NCBI GenBank assembly: GCA_012032065.1
Contig: JAAURV010000210.1
Span: 1 to 5,862, forward strand
Direction: 5' to 3'
Origin: Hyphomicrobiales bacterium
GTDB lineage: Bacteria; Pseudomonadota; Alphaproteobacteria; Rhizobiales; Aestuariivirgaceae
Length of the DNA stretch: 5,862 nucleotides
Shown here: positions 1 to 5,862 of the stretch, piece by piece
Numbering within the stretch: position 1 is the first letter of the stretch
Layout: each line of letters opens with the position of its first letter
Notes under the pieces: generated by a model
Database searches by the model: none
Told to the model about the DNA's origin: nothing
What the model saw: the letters and a program-made list of their open reading frames with translations, nothing else
Translations under genes and position numbers: made by a program

Positions 1-18
1 CGCGATGCCGCTTTTGAC

Positions 19-32
19 CGAGCGGCTGCTCG
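19..32. other. Short hairpin downstream of the Crp-like gene
   Basis: CGAGC-GGCT-GCTCG forms a perfect 5-bp stem with a 4-base loop, five bases beyond the stop of the regulator gene on the minus strand. No T-run follows in the direction of that gene, so it is at best a weak transcript-end structure. Confidence 0.2.
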
Positions 33-36
33 AAAG

Positions 37-720
37 TCATTCGTCCGTCAGAGCGTGAAGCCTATCCGGTTTCTCGATCACGTAGTGGCCGCGCTCGCGG
101 CTGAGGATGCCGCTCCTCAGCATGTCGTTGATGGCGCGGCTGGCGTTTTCGCGCGCGACACCCGCCATGTTGGCGATGTCCGTCTGGGTCACGCGATGGC
201 CCAGAACGATGCGGCCAGTTTGCGAGCCGTCACCCAAGCCGCCCGCAAGCGACATGAAAGCCAAGGCAACGCGGCCGGCGGCGGACATCGAGCCTTGCGC
301 CAGAACCGATTCGTTGGTTCCGCGAAGCCGCTGCGCCAGGAGCCGCATGGCGTGGCGGTAGATTGCCGGATTCTGGTCGGCAATGGAGAAGAAAGCCTGT
401 TTGCGGAGATGCACCAGCCGGCAGTCCCGGATGGCGGATACTGTTGCCGAGCGCGGCTCGTCGTCGACCAAGGACATTTCGCCGATCATGGCCCCAGGGC
501 CCAGCACCGCCAGCAGGCGCTCCTGGCCGTCCTTTGACAGAATCGTGGCTTTCACGGCCCCTTCGCGGACCACGTAGCAGCCATCGCCAAAGTCCCCGGC
601 GTGGAACAGGATTTCCTTGGGACGCAGTTTGCGTTCAATGGACACCGCGGCAAGTGCACGCCAGACGCTCATCGGCAACTCCCAAACTCCACGCCGTCCG
701 ACCTGTTTCGCGTTACCCAT
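37..720 (-). CDS. Crp/Fnr-family (cAMP receptor-like) transcriptional regulator
   Basis: Cytoplasmic dimeric DNA-binding regulator with an N-terminal cyclic-nucleotide-binding beta-barrel and a C-terminal winged helix. Taken from the ATG at 720 it has 227 residues (E. coli CRP has 210). The phosphate-binding cassette GEMSLVDDEPRSAT (residues 80-93) keeps the Glu, Arg and Ser that contact cAMP in CRP. The dimer helix has RLRGTNE, with Thr135 at the place of CRP Thr127 and Asn136 at Ser128. The recognition helix contains R190-E191-x3-R195, the pattern CRP uses to read TGTGA. There is no FNR-type cysteine cluster. The start is uncertain. The reading frame is open to an ATG at 849, but that would run across the palindrome and the sigma-54 site. 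An ATG at 672 has the best ribosome site (GGGAG six bases upstream), yet the residues before it (VWELP) look like family sequence. The gene is divergent from the UDP-sugar operon. Family assignment is firm; the ligand is inferred. Confidence 0.88.
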   Translation of the reverse strand: MGNAKQVGRRGVWELPMSVWRALAAVSIERKLRPKEILFHAGDFGDGCYVVREGAVKATILSKDGQERLLAVLGPGAMIGEMSLVDDEPRSATVSAIRDCRLVHLRKQAFFSIADQNPAIYRHAMRLLAQRLRGTNESVLAQGSMSAAGRVALAFMSLAGGLGDGSQTGRIVLGHRVTQTDIANMAGVARENASRAINDMLRSGILSRERGHYVIEKPDRLHALTDE

Positions 721-792
721 GAATCGTCCATCCAACTCAACTCCAAGGACCATAACACTCGCCATGCGATAATCCACACCCCTGCACCGGTC

Positions 793-808
793 TGTGGGAA
801 TGGTCACA
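793..808. promoter_or_regulatory. CRP-type operator palindrome
   Basis: TGTGG-GAATGG-TCACA matches the CRP consensus TGTGA-N6-TCACA at 9 of 10 positions. Read on the minus strand it is AATTGTGA-N6-CCACA, so the half nearer the operon is the better one. The centre is at 800.5, about 80 bases upstream of the regulator start at 720 and about 58 bases upstream of the start site predicted from the sigma-54 motif. The neighbouring regulator carries the CRP recognition-helix residues, so it is the likely binder. Binding has not been shown. Confidence 0.65.
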
Positions 809-831
809 ATTTGCACGGTAAACGTCCCGGT

Positions 832-848
832 TTGGCACGGATGCTGCA
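832..848 (+). promoter_or_regulatory. Candidate sigma-54 (RpoN) -24/-12 promoter of the UDP-sugar operon
   Basis: TTGGCACG-GATG-CTGCA matches the RpoN consensus YTGGCACG-N4-TTGCW at every fixed position but one (C for the first T of the -12 box). The GG (834-835) and GC (846-847) are exactly 12 bases apart, as sigma-54 requires. It points towards the UDP-glucose dehydrogenase gene; with C847 at -12, transcription would start near 859 and leave a leader of about 40 bases. TTGGCA could pass as a sigma-70 -35 box, but no -10 element lies 16-18 bases downstream. No activator gene or IHF site was seen in the window. Confidence 0.55.
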
Positions 849-887
849 ACTCGCCCTCTGGTTAATTGGGTTGTCCCGTTTCAGGGC

Positions 888-892
888 GGAGG
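888..892 (+). promoter_or_regulatory. Ribosome binding site of UDP-glucose dehydrogenase
   Basis: GGAGG ends six bases before the ATG at 899 and only three before the tandem ATG at 896. This spacing, and the family N-terminus MRVCMIGSGYVG, set the start at 899 and rule out the more upstream ATG at 866. It is the only strong Shine-Dalgarno sequence in the operon. Confidence 0.75.
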
Positions 893-898
893 CGGATG

Positions 899-2254
899 AT
901 GCGTGTGTGTATGATTGGCAGCGGTTACGTTGGGCTGGTGACCGGCACCTGCTTTGCCGAAATCGGCCATGACGTGGTTTGCGTGGACAAGGACGAGGCC
1001 AAGATTGCGAGGCTTCTGGCCGGCGATGTGCCGATCTACGAGCCGGGTCTCAAGGAGTTGATCGCCACCAACCGGCGCGATGGCCGCTTGTCATTCTCGG
1101 CCGACATCCATGAAGCTGTATCGAGCCGCCCGAACTTCTACTTCATCGCGGTTGGAACGCCCGCGCGCGCCGAGGATGGCGGCGCCGATTTGAGCTACGT
1201 TTATCAAGCTGCGGACGAGACCGCCAAGACGATTGCCTCCCAGCATGGCAACAATGACAGTTTCTCGGTGTTCGTCACCAAGTCCACGGTGCCTGTGGGA
1301 ACGAGCCGCGAAGTGGCGCGCATTGCCGGGCGGCATCTGGGTGACGAACGGGTCGCGGTTGCCTCGAACCCCGAGTTCCTGCGCGAAGGCTGCGCCATCG
1401 AAGACTTCATGGCGCCGGACCGGATCATTGCGGGCAGCCGCTCGGAACGCGCGCGTGGAATGCTCGAAGAACTCTATCGACCGCTAACCAGGCAGGGGCG
1501 GCCGCTGGTTGTCACGACGACGGTTGAGACCGCCGAGCTTATCAAATATGCGGCGAACGCCTTCCTCGCCACCAAGATCAGCTTCATCAACGAGCTGTCG
1601 CGGCTTTGCGAGAAGATCGGGGCGGACGTGGACGAACTGGCGCTTGGCATTGGCCTCGATAAGCGGATCGGCGACAAATTCCTGAAGGCCGGCCCTGGTT
1701 ATGGCGGATCGTGTTTTCCGAAGGATACTTTGGCGCTGATCAAGACCGCGAACGACTTTCACAGCCCGGTCGAGATCGTTGAGACCGTCGTGCGGGTTAA
1801 CAACCGGCACAAGCATTTCATGTACAATAAGATCCGCGATGCACTGGGTGGCAGCGTGACCGGAAAGAAGATTGCCGTGCTGGGACTTGCATTCAAGGCG
1901 AAAACCGACGATGTGCGCGACTCACCTGCCCTCACCATCGTTCCGGTGATGCGGCGCGAGGGTGCGGCGATCACCGCCTACGATCCGGTTGCAGCCGAGA
2001 ATGCGAAGGACCAGATCGGAAATGGAACCGTGCGCTATGCCGCTAGTTTGGAAGAGGCATTGAAGGGAGCGGATGCGGCGGTGCTGTTGACGGAATGGGA
2101 CGAGTTCCGCAAGGCCGACTGGCGGTCGCTGTCGAAGTCGATGGCGAAGCCCTTGCTCATCGACCTGCGCAATGTATTTTCGCTCTCGCAAGCCAACTCG
2201 ATCGGCATCGACTATGTGTCGCTCGGCCGCGACCGGGTTGTATCACGGCATTAG
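899..2254 (+). CDS. ugd: UDP-glucose 6-dehydrogenase
   Basis: Cytoplasmic enzyme that oxidises UDP-glucose to UDP-glucuronate with two NAD+. It has 451 residues, close to the family's usual length. The N-terminal Rossmann domain opens with GSGYVG (7-12), and Asp30 ends the second strand (CVD), where it would bind the NAD ribose. SNPEFLREG (156-164) and IKYAANAF (215-222, with Lys216) belong to the active site. FLKAGPGYGGSCFPKD (261-276) carries the catalytic Cys272. The C-terminal UDP-binding domain contains GLAFKAKTDDVRDSP (329-343) and ends in the typical DLRN...GR region. It is the first gene of a tight operon: the next ATG begins three bases after its stop, and its product is the substrate of that gene's enzyme. 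It follows the candidate sigma-54 promoter and CRP-type site. All key residues are present and no frame problem was found. GDP-mannose dehydrogenase is a relative, but the overall motif set and the neighbours favour Ugd. Confidence 0.95.
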   Translation: MRVCMIGSGYVGLVTGTCFAEIGHDVVCVDKDEAKIARLLAGDVPIYEPGLKELIATNRRDGRLSFSADIHEAVSSRPNFYFIAVGTPARAEDGGADLSYVYQAADETAKTIASQHGNNDSFSVFVTKSTVPVGTSREVARIAGRHLGDERVAVASNPEFLREGCAIEDFMAPDRIIAGSRSERARGMLEELYRPLTRQGRPLVVTTTVETAELIKYAANAFLATKISFINELSRLCEKIGADVDELALGIGLDKRIGDKFLKAGPGYGGSCFPKDTLALIKTANDFHSPVEIVETVVRVNNRHKHFMYNKIRDALGGSVTGKKIAVLGLAFKAKTDDVRDSPALTIVPVMRREGAAITAYDPVAAENAKDQIGNGTVRYAASLEEALKGADAAVLLTEWDEFRKADWRSLSKSMAKPLLIDLRNVFSLSQANSIGIDYVSLGRDRVVSRH

Positions 2255-2257
2255 CAC

Positions 2258-3184
2258 ATGCGTATTCTCGTTACAGGCGGCGCAGGATTTCTCGGTTCGC
2301 ATCTTTGCGACAGGCTGGTCGAGTTGGGCCATGAGGTCACGGCCATCGACAATCTGCAAACCGGATCGCGCGCAAATCTCTCACATCTCAAGGGTAACCG
2401 GCACGTCTCGTTTCAGGTGCACGATGTGGTGCACGCCTATGAAGGCAAGTTCGACCGCATCTACAATCTCGCCTGCCCGGCATCGCCGCCGCACTATCAG
2501 CACGATCCGGTGCGCACCGCGCGAACCAGTTTTCTCGGCGCCGACAATATGCTCGATCTGGCGCGGCGCACTGGCGCGCGTTTTTTCCAGGCCTCGACAT
2601 CGGAGGTTTATGGCGATCCTGTCGAACATCCGCAGCGCGAGGACTACCGCGGCAACGTCAATCCGATTGGACCCCGCGCCTGTTACGACGAAGGCAAGCG
2701 GATCGCGGAAACGCTGTGCTTCGACTACCAGCGGCAGTTTGGCGTGGACGTACGGGTGGCGCGCATTTTCAACACCTATGGCCCGCGGATGAACCCGGAC
2801 GATGGCCGCGTGGTTTCGAATTTCATCGTGCAGGCTTTGCGCGGCGAGCCGATCACCATCTATGGCGATGGCAAGCAGACGCGGTCATTTAGTTATGTCG
2901 ACGATCTGATCGATGGTTTTCTGCGTCTCATGGAGGGCGGCGCGGAGATCGCCGGACCAATCAATCTCGGCAATCCGGATGAGTTCACGGTTCGCGAGCT
3001 GGCCGAGATCGTCATCGAAATGACGGGTTCCAAGTCGGAACTCGTGACCCGCCCACTTCCCACAGACGATCCAATGCAGCGCCGTCCGGACATTTCCCGC
3101 GCGCGCGAGCAACTGGGCTGGGAGCCCAGGATTGATCTGCGCGAGGGTCTTGAGCGGACCATTGGCTACTTCCGCGAGCGCTGA
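2258..3184 (+). CDS. uxs: UDP-glucuronate decarboxylase (UDP-xylose synthase)
   Basis: Extended short-chain dehydrogenase/reductase of 308 residues that uses bound NAD+ to decarboxylate UDP-glucuronate to UDP-xylose. The Rossmann motif TGGAGFLGSH lies at residues 6-15. NLACPASPPHYQ (70-81) is a signature of UDP-xylose synthases and separates it from dTDP-glucose dehydratases. STSEVYGDP (113-121) holds the active-site Thr/Ser and Glu, and Tyr143-x3-Lys147 is the catalytic pair in CYDEGK. ARIFNTYGPRM, DDGRVVSNF and YGDGKQTRSF follow (168-211) as in the family. It is a compact soluble form without the N-terminal membrane segment of animal enzymes. It starts three bases after the ugd stop and has no recognisable ribosome site, so translation is probably coupled to ugd. 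Together the two genes make UDP-xylose from UDP-glucose. Both ends and all motifs are intact. Confidence 0.94.
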   Translation: MRILVTGGAGFLGSHLCDRLVELGHEVTAIDNLQTGSRANLSHLKGNRHVSFQVHDVVHAYEGKFDRIYNLACPASPPHYQHDPVRTARTSFLGADNMLDLARRTGARFFQASTSEVYGDPVEHPQREDYRGNVNPIGPRACYDEGKRIAETLCFDYQRQFGVDVRVARIFNTYGPRMNPDDGRVVSNFIVQALRGEPITIYGDGKQTRSFSYVDDLIDGFLRLMEGGAEIAGPINLGNPDEFTVRELAEIVIEMTGSKSELVTRPLPTDDPMQRRPDISRAREQLGWEPRIDLREGLERTIGYFRER

Positions 3185-3197
3185 TACAACCCGCGGC

Positions 3198-4187
3198 ATG
3201 ACACGCATTCTCGTCACCGGCGGCGCTGGCTATATCGGCAGCCACACGGCCAAGCGGCTATCGCGGCAAGGGTTTGAAGTCGCCGTCTTCGACAATCTCT
3301 CGCGCGGGCATCGCGATTTCGTGCGCTGGGGGCCGCTGGTTGAAGGCGATCTCCATGACACGGCGCTGGTGCGCGAGACGCTGCGCTGGTTCAAACCGGA
3401 TGCGATCATTCACTTCGCGGCATTCGCTTATGTGGGCGAGTCGGTTTCGAACCCCGGGCTCTATTATCGCAACAATGCCGGCGGCACGCTCTCGCTGCTC
3501 GAAGCCATGCGGCGGACGGAAACCCGCAACATCATCGTGTCGTCCACCTGCGCCACCTATGGCCAGCCCGACCGCCAGCCGATCGGCGAGGATACACCGC
3601 AACGGCCGATCAATCCTTACGGCGCATCGAAGCTGATGATGGAGCAGCTCTGCGCCGATTTCGGCGTGGCCTACGGCATCAAGACGGTGGCGCTCCGTTA
3701 CTTCAATGCCTCGGGCTGCGATCCCGATGGCGAGATCGGAGAGCGTCACGATCCCGAGCCGCATCTCATTCCGCGCATCCTGATGGCGGCAACGGGCGAG
3801 ATTTCGCATATCGAGGTGTTCGGGCGAGACTATCCGACGCCTGATGGTACCTGCATCCGCGATTACATCCATGTGAATGACTTGGCGGATGCGCACATCC
3901 AGGCGGCACGCTATCTCATGGATGGCGGTGCCTCCGATTGTTTCAATCTCGGCACGGGCCATGGCGCGTCGGTGGCGGAAGTGATCGCTGCCGCAGAGAA
4001 AGTCGCCGGAAAACCGATCCCCCTCAAACATGGCCCGCGCCGCGACGGCGATCCCGCCATGCTTGTCGCCGATCCATCGAAGGCAGCGCAGGTGCTGAAC
4101 TGGCGCGCGGGGAATTTCGATCTGCAGCAGACGGTCGCCACGGCGTGGAATTGGCACCGGAAGGAATTGGAGCGGGCGCGAGGCTAA
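3198..4187 (+). CDS. GalE/ExoB-family UDP-sugar 4-epimerase (UDP-glucose or UDP-xylose 4-epimerase)
   Basis: NAD-dependent 4-epimerase of the extended short-chain dehydrogenase family, 329 residues (E. coli GalE has 338). TGGAGYIGSHT (7-17) binds NAD, SSTCATYG (115-122) is the active-site loop, Tyr141-x3-Lys145 in NPYGASK is the catalytic pair, and RYFNASGCDPDGEIGE (167-182) and DGTCIRDYIHVNDLADAH (216-233) are typical of ExoB/GalE. The start at 3198 is chosen because TRILVTGGAG begins there, 13 bases after the uxs stop; the open frame extends upstream to 3132, inside uxs, without family sequence. No ribosome site is evident. The position of E. coli Tyr299, which limits N-acetyl substrates, aligns with Leu289. 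The name GalE is safe at family level. Sitting directly behind ugd and uxs, it may instead convert UDP-xylose to UDP-L-arabinose, as the enzyme paired with Uxs in Sinorhizobium meliloti does. Its stop overlaps that of the convergent GMC gene. Confidence 0.92.
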   Translation: MTRILVTGGAGYIGSHTAKRLSRQGFEVAVFDNLSRGHRDFVRWGPLVEGDLHDTALVRETLRWFKPDAIIHFAAFAYVGESVSNPGLYYRNNAGGTLSLLEAMRRTETRNIIVSSTCATYGQPDRQPIGEDTPQRPINPYGASKLMMEQLCADFGVAYGIKTVALRYFNASGCDPDGEIGERHDPEPHLIPRILMAATGEISHIEVFGRDYPTPDGTCIRDYIHVNDLADAHIQAARYLMDGGASDCFNLGTGHGASVAEVIAAAEKVAGKPIPLKHGPRRDGDPAMLVADPSKAAQVLNWRAGNFDLQQTVATAWNWHRKELERARG

Positions 4188-5769
4188 CCGCTCTTCATAA
4201 TCAGATCGGCGCACTTCTCGCCGATCATGATGGCGGGTGCGTTGGTGTTGCCGGTGGTCACGCGCGGCATGATCGAGGCATCGCAGACACGTAGTCCTTC
4301 GATGCCGCGCAGTTTGAGATCGGGCGTTACCACAGCCATTGCATCGTGACCCATTTTGCAGGTTCCAACCGGGTGATGATCGGTTTTTGCGTGCTTGCAG
4401 CCATACGCGAATATCTCATCGCCGGTTTTCACATCCGGGCCCGGAAGGCACTCGGCCTTGACGAATGGCTTCAGCGCTTTCTGGCTCATGATTTCACGCG
4501 CCAGCTTGAAACCGCGGATCGACATTTCGCGGTCGTAAGGGTCGGCCCAATAATTGGGATCGATCAACGGCGCTGCCGCGGGATCGGCGGAGGCAAGCCG
4601 CAGCGTGCCGCGCGAGCGCGGGCGCATGTGGGCCGAATTGAGCGTGACGCCGGCGTTTCCATCTTGGCGACACCCGCTTCGATGCCCGACCCCAAGCCCA
4701 GATGAAACTGGATGTCGGCGGAGCGGGCGTTTTCGTCCGCGTACCAGAAGCCGCCGGTTTCGAAGAGGCTTGAGGCGAGCGGACCTTTCTTCGTCAAAAG
4801 GTAACGGAGACCGGCCACCGCCGCCCAATGGGGCTTCGCATATTTGTCGTAAGTGTGATCGCCGGTGCATTCGCAGATGACGAAGATGTCGATGTGGTCC
4901 TGAAGATTTCCGCCGACACCCTGCAGATCATGCGCCACATCGATCCCCACCGAGCGGAGATGATCGGCGGGGCCGATGCCGGAGAGCATGAGGAGTTTCG
5001 GCGAGCCGAAGGTGCCCGACGAAACGATGACCTCGCGTTCGGCGCTGACGACGCTCTTGCCATCGGCATTGTCGATTTCGACGCCAACGGCGCGCCCCTT
5101 GTCGATGACAATGCGGTTCACCGTGCAATTCTTCCAAACCACGAGATTGCCACGCCGTCTCACGGATGAATTGAGATAACCGGTGACGACGGAACAGCGC
5201 CTGGCATTGCGCTGGGTCAGTTGATAGTGGCCGATGCCGTCCTGTAGCTCGCCGTTGAAATCGGGATTGCGGGGAATGCCCGCTTCTCCGGCGGCGGCGA
5301 AAAAGGCCTCGCAGATCGGCAATGGCGCCGCGGGATCGGACACTGCCTGCGGCCCGCCTCGCCCGTGATACGCGTTCTCCCCCCGGCTATTGTGCTCGGC
5401 CTTTCTGAAATAGGGCAGCACGTCCTCATAGCTCCAGCCCTCGCATCCAAGCTGCCGCCACTCGTCATAATCGTGTTTGTTGCCGCGAATGTAGATCTGA
5501 GCATTGATGGTGGAACCGCCGCCAATGACCTTGGCCTGGGTGAAGCGCAGCACGCGGCCGTTCATGTGCTTCTGGGGAACGGTTTCGTAACCCCAGCTTC
5601 CCAAGCCCTTGGTCATCTTGGCGAAGCCGGCGGGCCACTTGTAAAGCGGATGCCAGTCTCCGCCGCCTGCTTCGAGCAGGAGGACTTTGTTGTCGGGTTT
5701 TTCGGAAAGCCGCGAGGCCAATACGCAGCCCGCGGACCCACCGCCGACGATTACATAGTCATAGGCCAT
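4184..5769 (-). pseudogene. GMC-family FAD-dependent oxidoreductase (choline/alcohol dehydrogenase-like), frameshifted
   Basis: Members are flavoproteins that oxidise alcohols such as choline. From the ATG at 5769 the frame gives the FAD motif GGGSAG (9-14) with Glu33, GMC signature 1 (AKVIGGGSTINA, 79-90) and signature 2 (SSGTFGSPKLLMLSGIG, 250-266). It is then in frame to Glu371 (near 4657), after which it runs 30 unrelated residues to a stop at 4564. The rest of the family sequence continues in the -1 frame from 4657 to the stop at 4184: NAGVTLNSAHMRPRSRG, DPNYWADP, HHPVGTCKMG and GNTNAP. Joined, the protein has 528 residues, a normal length, with the expected catalytic His466 and Asn510 in the second part. 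The simplest cause is loss of one A from GAAAAC. A truncated product would lack the catalytic pair and most of the substrate domain. No strong ribosome site precedes the start. This is either a recent pseudogene or a sequence error; the substrate is unknown. Confidence 0.85.
4204..4226. terminator. Perfect 8-bp hairpin downstream of the epimerase gene (weak terminator candidate)
   Basis: GATCGGCG and CGCCGATC pair perfectly around a 7-base loop, starting 17 bases after the epimerase stop. No T-run follows on either strand, so it is not a textbook intrinsic terminator. It also codes for the C-terminal IGEKCADLI stretch of the convergent GMC gene, and the repeat may partly reflect that coding. 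It could end or stabilise the operon transcript. Confidence 0.3.
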
Positions 5770-5862
5770 GGGCTATGCTTATGCCGGAAGGTCATGAGAT
5801 GCCAACATCCGACGAAGAGAAAGCGGTGTGCATTTGAGGCCAAGTTTGGGTCGCTGCAGGGA

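Noticed and set aside
55..537. Plus-strand open frame opposite the Crp-like gene
   Set aside because: It is the complement of a clear Crp/Fnr coding region, with shadow-like composition and no family motif.
769..774. GATTAT on the minus strand as a -10 box for the regulator gene
   Set aside because: It matches only 4 of 6 consensus bases, has no -35 box at proper spacing, and lies about 3 bases off the usual class II distance from the CRP-type site; too weak to list as a promoter.
721..849. Start of the Crp-like regulator at the ATG at 849
   Set aside because: It would make the CRP-type palindrome and part of the sigma-54 motif coding sequence and give an N-terminal extension unlike the family.
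866..898. Upstream ATG at 866 as the start of UDP-glucose dehydrogenase
   Set aside because: It would add MGCPVSGRRRM, absent from the family, and would place the strong GGAGG inside the coding region; the ATG at 899 fits both family and spacing.
3258..4214. Long minus-strand open frame (318 codons) opposite the epimerase gene
   Set aside because: It lies almost wholly antisense to a well-conserved epimerase, is rich in Arg, Ile and His as expected of a shadow of GC-rich codons, and shows no recognisable domain.
4654..4664. Programmed -1 ribosomal frameshifting in the GMC gene
   Set aside because: No X-XXY-YYZ slippery heptamer is in phase at the junction, and GMC enzymes are not known to use recoding; a lost base is simpler.
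5775..5837. Short plus-strand open frame (about 20 codons) upstream of the GMC gene
   Set aside because: Too short, no ribosome site and no recognisable sequence; consistent with chance.

Overview
The window looks like chromosomal DNA of a GC-rich proteobacterium. An alphaproteobacterium, perhaps of the rhizobial order, fits best, because the ExoB-type GalE, the UDP-xylose synthase and the GMC oxidoreductase all resemble proteins of that group. This placement is inferred from remembered family sequences, not from a search. No tRNA, rRNA, insertion sequence, CRISPR array or long repeat was seen.

Layout: (1) positions 37-720, minus strand: a Crp/Fnr-family regulator with cAMP-receptor-like ligand and DNA-contact residues. 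(2) Positions 721-898: a divergent control region of about 180 bp. It holds a near-consensus CRP-type palindrome (793-808) and a near-consensus sigma-54 -24/-12 promoter (832-848) pointing at the next gene. (3) Positions 899-4187, plus strand: a tight three-gene operon of UDP-glucose 6-dehydrogenase, UDP-glucuronate decarboxylase (UDP-xylose synthase) and a GalE-family UDP-sugar 4-epimerase, with gaps of 3 and 13 bases. (4) Positions 4184-5769, minus strand: a GMC-family FAD oxidoreductase gene broken by a one-base frameshift near 4657. It converges on the operon and its stop codon overlaps that of the epimerase. (5) Positions 5770-5862: the upstream flank of the GMC gene, in which no confident promoter was recognised.

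How the genes fit together: the operon encodes UDP-glucose -> UDP-glucuronate -> UDP-xylose. The third enzyme then either makes UDP-galactose from UDP-glucose or, as the context suggests, UDP-L-arabinose from UDP-xylose. These are nucleotide-sugar donors for surface polysaccharide or glycan synthesis; no glycosyltransferase that would use them lies inside the window. The divergent Crp-like regulator probably binds the palindrome between it and the operon, so it may control itself, the operon or both. The GMC oxidoreductase has no obvious metabolic link to the operon.

Nothing here is an obviously new system. The points most worth checking are the combined Crp/sigma-54 control region, the true substrate of the third enzyme, and whether the GMC frameshift is real.
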